A DNA stretch of 64,000 nucleotides from NCBI RefSeq assembly GCF_020216025.1, contig NZ_JAIWNC010000006.1, positions 62,001 to 126,000 on the forward strand. The letters are read 5' to 3'. This DNA comes from Jidongwangia harbinensis (GTDB lineage: Bacteria; Actinomycetota; Actinomycetes; Mycobacteriales; Micromonosporaceae). How positions within the stretch are numbered: position 1 is the stretch's first letter; each line of letters starts with the position of its first letter. Under the pieces are notes generated by a model. It searched no databases. It was not told where the DNA came from and saw only the letters and a list, made by a program, of their open reading frames with translations. Below are positions 59,839-64,000 of this stretch, piece by piece. The translations under genes were made by a program, and so were the position numbers.

Positions 59839-61185
59839 TCACGGCACCGGGGCGAAACCCGGCAACCACTTCTCCAGGATCGCGCGGTACGGCGCCTGCG
59901 CCTCCAACTGGCACAGCACGCCGATCGAGCCGATCGTGACCCGGTGGATCAGCAGGTACGACGGCGGCAGGTTGAGCTTGCGGCTCAACTGGTAGGCCGG
60001 TGACCGCGGATTGGACAGCCGGGTGGCCTCGCCGCGCAGCCAGGCCCGGGTGAAGCGGAACTCCGGCACCGCCACCGGCTCGATCATCGGGCGCAGGAAC
60101 TCCAGCACACCCTGCGCGTCGATCTCGTCGTCGCGCTTGATGAACCCCTCGTCGCGCAGCCCGTCCGCCACCGCCTCCGCGTCGCCGCTGAGCGCCAGCC
60201 GCACCAGGCGGCCGATCGGCTCCGGATGACCGCCCGGCAGCCGGGCCACCGCACCGAAATCGATCACCCCGAGCCGGCCGTCCGCGAGAATCCGGAAGTT
60301 TCCGGGGTGCGGGTCGGCGTGCAGCAGGCCGCACCGCTGCGGTGCGGAGAAGTGCAGGGTGGCCATCAGCCGGCCGGCCTCGTCGCGTTCCGCCTCGGTG
60401 CCGTCGCTGATCACCTTGGCCAGCGGCGTGCCGTCCACCCACTCGGTGACCAGCACCCGCGGCGCGTCCGCGACCACCCGCGGCACGTAGATGTCCGCGT
60501 CGCCGGTGAACGCGGCGGCGAACGTGCGCTGCGCCTCCGCCTCCATGGCGTAGTCGAGTTCCTCGACGATCCGCTCCCGCAGCTCCGCCACCAGCGGCTT
60601 GATGTCCATGCCCGGCTGAATGATCTTGAACATGCCGGCCAGCCGGGACAGCTGCTTCAGGTCGGACAGCAGCGCGTCGCCGGCGCCCGGATACTGGATC
60701 TTCACGGCCACCGGCAGCGTCTTCGGCCGGGCGCCCTTGCGGGACGGCGGCAGCTTCCACACCGCCTTGTGCACCTGCCCGATGCTGGCCGCGGCGGCCG
60801 GGCTGTCGTCGAACTCGGCGAACCTGTCCCGCCAGTCCGCGCCCAGCTGCTCGCTCATCACCTTGTGCACGCTCGCCACCGGCATCGGCGGCGCGGCCTC
60901 CTGCAACTTGGTGAGCGCCTGCCGGTACGGTCCCGCCATCTCCTCCGGCATCGCCGCCTCGAGCACGCTCAGGGCCTGCCCGAACTTCATGGCTCCGCCC
61001 TTGAGCTGTCCCAGGACACTGAACAGTTGCTCGGCGGTGCGCTGCTGGATGTCGGCGGAAATGACGTCCGTGGCGACGCCGACCGCCCGCTTGCCGAGGC
61101 CGAGCGCCGTCCGCCCGGCAAAGCCGAGGGGTAGCGCGGCAAGCCTGGCGGTCCGGGAGGCCGCACGACGCGGTATGTCGCTCAC
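59839..61185 (-). CDS. ABC1/AarF (UbiB-like) atypical kinase
   Basis: Atypical protein-kinase-like ATPase of 448 aa. KxGQ motif GGAMKFGQALS (about residues 63-73), Ala-rich loop PAAAASIGQVHKA, VAVKIQYPG (ATP lysine), HADPHPGNF catalytic loop and VIDFGA metal site. UbiB relatives support isoprenoid-quinone metabolism; actinobacterial ones near whiB7 (Rv3197) have been linked to macrolide tolerance. CACAAT six bases before the GTG start hints at a leaderless transcript. Confidence 0.92.
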   Translation of the reverse strand: MSDIPRRAASRTARLAALPLGFAGRTALGLGKRAVGVATDVISADIQQRTAEQLFSVLGQLKGGAMKFGQALSVLEAAMPEEMAGPYRQALTKLQEAAPPMPVASVHKVMSEQLGADWRDRFAEFDDSPAAAASIGQVHKAVWKLPPSRKGARPKTLPVAVKIQYPGAGDALLSDLKQLSRLAGMFKIIQPGMDIKPLVAELRERIVEELDYAMEAEAQRTFAAAFTGDADIYVPRVVADAPRVLVTEWVDGTPLAKVISDGTEAERDEAGRLMATLHFSAPQRCGLLHADPHPGNFRILADGRLGVIDFGAVARLPGGHPEPIGRLVRLALSGDAEAVADGLRDEGFIKRDDEIDAQGVLEFLRPMIEPVAVPEFRFTRAWLRGEATRLSNPRSPAYQLSRKLNLPPSYLLIHRVTIGSIGVLCQLEAQAPYRAILEKWLPGFAPVP

Positions 61186-61264
61186 CAGATCATTGTGACC
61201 GACGCCGGGCGGTTCAACCTCCCCGGTTGTGTCATCTGCGCCGCACCCGGCCCGGAAGTCCCGT

Positions 61265-62389
61265 TCACCGCCGGCAGCCGCAGTCCGGATGCGGCGTCCA
61301 GCTGCGCCTGCGGAACCGCCCCGGCGCGGCGATCTCCACGGCCGCCCCGACCGTCTCCGGACGCCCGCCGTCCAGGTATGTCAGCGCCTCCGCGGTCGCG
61401 TACCCGGTGGCGGTGAGCAGCGTGGCGACCGGGCACGGTTCGGCGGTCCCGGTCGCCGGCCGGTCCGCCGGCTCCGGGCGGCCGGCGTCACGCTCCCGGC
61501 GGTGCAACTCGACGCAGCGCAGGCACGGGGCGCCGGCGGGCGGCACGCACGGCCCGACCACCGCGACGCCGTCCCGGACCGACACGGCGAGGTGAGGCTG
61601 GCGCCGGCTCAGATGCGCGGCGGCGACCAGGGCGGTGGGCTGGGCGTACCCGAGTTGGATCAGCAGGGCGGCGGCGCCGCGGCGTACCGGACGGGTCTCG
61701 ACGCCCGGCACCCTGCGGCGCAGGGCCGACGCGACGGCCTCGCTCCGCGGTGTGCCGACATCGGTGCCGCGGAGCGGGCCGCCGGGGAGTTCGGCCAGGG
61801 CGACCGGGCCGGGCAGATCGGGATGGACGTGACCGACGCCGGCCTCGGCCAGGGCGACCGCGATGGCGGCACCGAGCCGGCCGTGCCCGGTGACGACCAC
61901 GCGGGCGGCCAGGCGCCGGCGCAGCGTCGCGGCCGGCGACCGCCCGCCCGGACCACCGGCTCTGGCCGCACCGGCATCCTTCGCTCTTCCGCTCGGGGCC
62001 CGATCCTCCGGACAGCCGGGCGGCCGGGGGACGGTGGCTCGCTGCAACGCCAGGGCAGCCGCCTCGCCGGTCAGCCGGTGACGGGCGTCCTCGGTCAGGA
62101 ACGCCGGCCACAGCGCGGGTGCCGGCAGCACCAACCTGGCCGCGTGCAGTGCGTCGAGCAGAGCCCGGGCGTCGGCCGGGGCGATGCCGTCCGCCGTGGC
62201 CCGGCGCAGTACGACGCGCTCGGGCCGGGAGCCGTCGAGCAGATCGAGGATCCGCGCCGCTCGCGGGTCCGGCAGATCGACCAGGACGGCGCGCGGCGGA
62301 TCGAGGCCGAGCTGCAGGGTGTGGGGGTCGCGCCAGAGGCGCGGCAGGCCGGGAATCAGGGTGGGCCGGGGTACGGCGGACCGACTCAT
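61265..62389 (-). CDS. ThiF/E1-like protein
   Basis: Protein of 374 aa. The middle holds a Rossmann-type nucleotide site in diverged form, VVVTGHGRLGAAIAVALAEAG (about residues 167-187), and the C-terminus has zinc-type CxxC pairs, CLRC (about 303) and the terminal DCGC. This fits ThiF/E1-type enzymes of the group near Rv3196 or the adenylating/leader-binding proteins of peptide modification systems. The first 100 residues resemble a winged-helix peptide-binding domain. No precursor peptide gene was found nearby. Downstream is the ABC1 kinase gene. Confidence 0.75.
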   Translation of the reverse strand: MSRSAVPRPTLIPGLPRLWRDPHTLQLGLDPPRAVLVDLPDPRAARILDLLDGSRPERVVLRRATADGIAPADARALLDALHAARLVLPAPALWPAFLTEDARHRLTGEAAALALQRATVPRPPGCPEDRAPSGRAKDAGAARAGGPGGRSPAATLRRRLAARVVVTGHGRLGAAIAVALAEAGVGHVHPDLPGPVALAELPGGPLRGTDVGTPRSEAVASALRRRVPGVETRPVRRGAAALLIQLGYAQPTALVAAAHLSRRQPHLAVSVRDGVAVVGPCVPPAGAPCLRCVELHRRERDAGRPEPADRPATGTAEPCPVATLLTATGYATAEALTYLDGGRPETVGAAVEIAAPGRFRRRSWTPHPDCGCRR

Positions 62390-62429
62390 ACATCACAGCG
62401 TGTCATCACCGCGATGCGAAGCGAGACGG

Positions 62430-62481
62430 TTGTCCACAGGCGTGACAGCCTGTCCACCGACTTATCCACAAGTTATCCACA
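62430..62481 (+). promoter_or_regulatory. Cluster of four DnaA-box-like 9-mers
   Basis: TTGTCCACA (62430-62438), CTGTCCACC (62450-62458), TTATCCACA (62462-62470) and TTATCCACA (62473-62481), all in the same orientation. Two match the TTATCCACA consensus exactly and one the actinobacterial TTGTCCACA; the second is weaker. It lies in the gap upstream of the ThiF gene, away from any dnaA/dnaN. Confidence 0.75.
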
Positions 62482-62550
62482 GCGACGATACTGGCTCTAC
62501 TTACTCAACGTGGTGATGTGGATACTGGTTACGACTCGCAGGGGTGAAAC

Positions 62551-62585
62551 GGGACAGGGGCGGCCGGTTCGGCCGCCCCTGTCCC
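62551..62585 (-). terminator. Hairpin terminator after DUF5679 gene
   Basis: Perfect 16-bp stem, arms 62551-62566 and 62570-62585, three-base loop GTT; eleven nt past the stop on the minus strand. Confidence 0.85.
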
Positions 62586-62596
62586 GGTCAGGCAAC

Positions 62597-62758
62597 TCAG
62601 GCCTTGGCCTTGCCCAGGATCCGGTTGACGGTGGTGCCGCAGACCGGGCACTTGCCCTTGGCCATGTTCATGCCGGTCTTCGAGACCTCCACGTTGCCCT
62701 GGAAGTCACGCTTCTCCTTGCACTTGACGCAGTAGCCGTTGTACGTGTTGTCGGCCAC
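62597..62758 (-). CDS. DUF5679 zinc-ribbon protein
   Basis: Tiny 53-aa protein: NGYCVKCKEKRDFQGNVEV and KGKCPVCGTTVNRILG, two CxxC knuckles that should bind zinc. Widespread in actinobacteria, function unknown. GAGGAGGAACC before the GTG start and a 16-bp terminator behind it suggest strong monocistronic expression. Confidence 0.88.
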   Translation of the reverse strand: MADNTYNGYCVKCKEKRDFQGNVEVSKTGMNMAKGKCPVCGTTVNRILGKAKA

Positions 62759-62775
62759 GGTTCCTCCTCGTTCAT

Positions 62776-63217
62776 GTTGTCGGCCGGGTCGACCCGGTGC
62801 CCTCCCCGCGGCGACAGGCCGCGACCTGTTGGCGCTGGACCGCTCCGCGACCACGTGCATGTGGCCACCCGCTCGGGGCGGTCACTACCCAGGTCGAGCC
62901 GTTTCCATGTCAGCGCGGTGTCGCCGGTGTCGACGACGACGTGAGTCTGCGGGCCAGGTGCGCCCTTTTTGGGCAGATATGCCGGGACACGCCGAGGAAA
63001 GTCTCAGAAGGGCCTAAACGGGACGCCAGTGTCGTGGGTTCCCCGATCATGTGATTGGGTACGGGTACTGGTGTTGCGGGTTGGCAAATTTTTTTCGGTC
63101 AGTCCGGGGCAAAGGGTTCTTTTCTGGCGCGTGTCGTCGGGCGTACTCTTGCGGTGACCTAGGTCTCACGGATTAGCGTCTCAACGTGAACCCGAATCTG
63201 GGCCGCGCGAGCCGGTA
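62776..63217. other. 442-bp gene-free stretch
   Basis: No credible gene. It contains AT-rich words (CAAATTTTTTTCGG near 63090, GGGTTCTTTTCTGG near 63120) and possible -10 boxes such as TACTCT near 63147, which may drive the M48 gene. No RNA structure I can name. Confidence 0.55.
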
Positions 63218-63748
63218 ATGGCCCGGACGCGCAAGCCTGTCGTCGAAGTGCGGCGCAGCCAGCGCCGTCGCCGCACGGTGTCCGCCTATCGCGACGGTGA
63301 GCGCGTCGTCGTGCTCATCCCCGACCGGTTCTCCCGCGCCGAGGAGACCGAATGGGTGGAGCGCATGCTCGCCCGGCTCGCCGCCCGCGAGGAACGCATC
63401 CAGCGCACGGACAACGAGCTGGCCCAGCGCGCCACCCGCCTGACCGCCCGGTACCTCGCCGACCACGCGGCCCGGGTGACGCCGGCCAGCGTCCGGTGGG
63501 TGACCAACCAGAACGGCCGCTGGGGGTCCTGTACCCCCGACGACGGCACCATCCGCATCTCGCACCGCATCCAGGAGATGCCGGACTGGGTCATCGACTA
63601 CGTGCTGCTGCACGAGCTGGCCCATCTGGTCGTGCCGAGCCACAGTGCGCGGTTCTGGGAACTGGTGAACCGGTACCCGAAGGCGGAACGGGCCCGCGGC
63701 TACCTGGAGGGCATCTCGGCGGCAACGGGCCTCGTGCTGGCCGACTGA
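63218..63748 (+). CDS. YgjP/M48-like metallopeptidase (DUF45)
   Basis: Soluble 176-aa protein. Zinc motif HELAH (about residues 132-136) in DYVLLHELAHLVVPSHSARFWELV, with further His and Glu downstream, and the family marker NGRWGSC about 33 residues earlier. YgjP-like proteins have been proposed as SprT-related proteases; the substrate is unknown. The N-terminus is very basic (RRSQRRRRTVSAYR). No clear ribosome-binding site. Confidence 0.9.
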   Translation: MARTRKPVVEVRRSQRRRRTVSAYRDGERVVVLIPDRFSRAEETEWVERMLARLAAREERIQRTDNELAQRATRLTARYLADHAARVTPASVRWVTNQNGRWGSCTPDDGTIRISHRIQEMPDWVIDYVLLHELAHLVVPSHSARFWELVNRYPKAERARGYLEGISAATGLVLAD

Positions 63749-63829
63749 GTCGGAGTGCACCTCCGCCCTCGAGACCCGGGCGTATCTCCGCGGTGGCGGG
63801 CGCCGGCGGCGCGGAACCGGCGTCATGGG

Positions 63830-63835
63830 TAGGTT
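63830..63835 (+). promoter_or_regulatory. Leaderless -10 box TAGGTT
   Basis: TAGGTT, six nt before the GTG at 63842. Confidence 0.5.
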
Positions 63836-63841
63836 AGGGAC

Positions 63842-64000
63842 GTGCGGCGGGTGGTGGTGGCGCTTCTGGTGCCCGTGACGTGGAGCCCGCCCGGGGTCGA
63901 CCTCGAGGCGTGGCGGGCCGCGTTGGCCGAAGACGTCGTCGATCTGCTGGCCATGCTGGCGCAGGCCGACCCGGCGATCGCGGCCACCCCGGCGGACCGC
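63842..64000 (+). CDS. Start of an unidentified protein, cut by window edge
   Basis: The first 53 codons stay open to the right edge: VRRVVVALLVPVTWSPPG and then an Ala/Asp-rich segment. Too little to assign a family. Start supported by a leaderless box and in-frame codon use. Confidence 0.55.
   Translation, partial: MRRVVVALLVPVTWSPPGVDLEAWRAALAEDVVDLLAMLAQADPAIAATPADR

Overview
The window is very GC-rich and reads as the chromosome of a sporulating, probably motile actinomycete, most likely Micromonosporaceae (Actinoplanes/Micromonospora type). Evidence is internal: WhiB7, a WhiB-linked UvrD2 helicase, mycoredoxin, AdnAB, a DUF5679 zinc ribbon, diaminopimelate-type lysine genes, and many leaderless genes with a TAnnnT box 6-7 nt before the start codon. 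No rRNA, tRNA, insertion sequence, prophage or CRISPR array was found.

Layout. 1-3 kb: a class A penicillin-binding protein cut by the left edge and a secreted GH5 glycanase. 3-14 kb: a signalling cluster made of a TPR-GGDEF diguanylate cyclase, two CheY-like receivers, an HDOD response regulator, a membrane histidine kinase translationally coupled to a subtilase with an ARAW-repeat tail, and a chemoreceptor. Two small exported or membrane proteins here share a 31-bp upstream element at the same distance from their starts. 14-21 kb: mixed small genes, including a pterin dehydratase-VOC fusion opposite an ArsR repressor and a MerR-sliding clamp fusion ahead of a threonine aldolase. 21.3-22.6 kb: an AT-richer island holding a secreted ten-cysteine protein that resembles a halocin C8 precursor, with a tiny two-helix membrane protein behind it. 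23.5-24.1 kb: non-coding DNA with tandem repeats. 24-34 kb: an intradiol dioxygenase-like lipoprotein, a large secreted hydrolase, a lysine/arginine exporter with its LysR regulator, dapD and dapE, two LOG proteins and a LacI regulator.

35-64 kb: a DNA-maintenance and redox block. Gene content and order recall the Mycobacterium tuberculosis adnAB-nudC-mrx1-uvrD2-whiB7-ABC1 region (from memory, not aligned). Interspersed are an LD-carboxypeptidase, a cold-shock protein, a sulfonate-type ABC transporter behind an Rrf2 regulator, a two-subunit M16 peptidase and a PhyH oxygenase. whiB7 has a ~515-nt leader with a well-initiated upstream ORF and a classical intrinsic terminator, so it looks attenuation-controlled. 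Four DnaA-box-like 9-mers lie in 52 bp at 62430-62481.

Most interesting: the cysteine-rich putative bacteriocin and its candidate immunity protein, whose last eight cysteines have mirror-symmetric spacing. Next are the shared 31-bp element, the ARAW-tailed protease/kinase pair, the MerR-clamp fusion, the whiB7 leader and the DnaA-box cluster. All family assignments come from reading translations and motifs; no database search was run.
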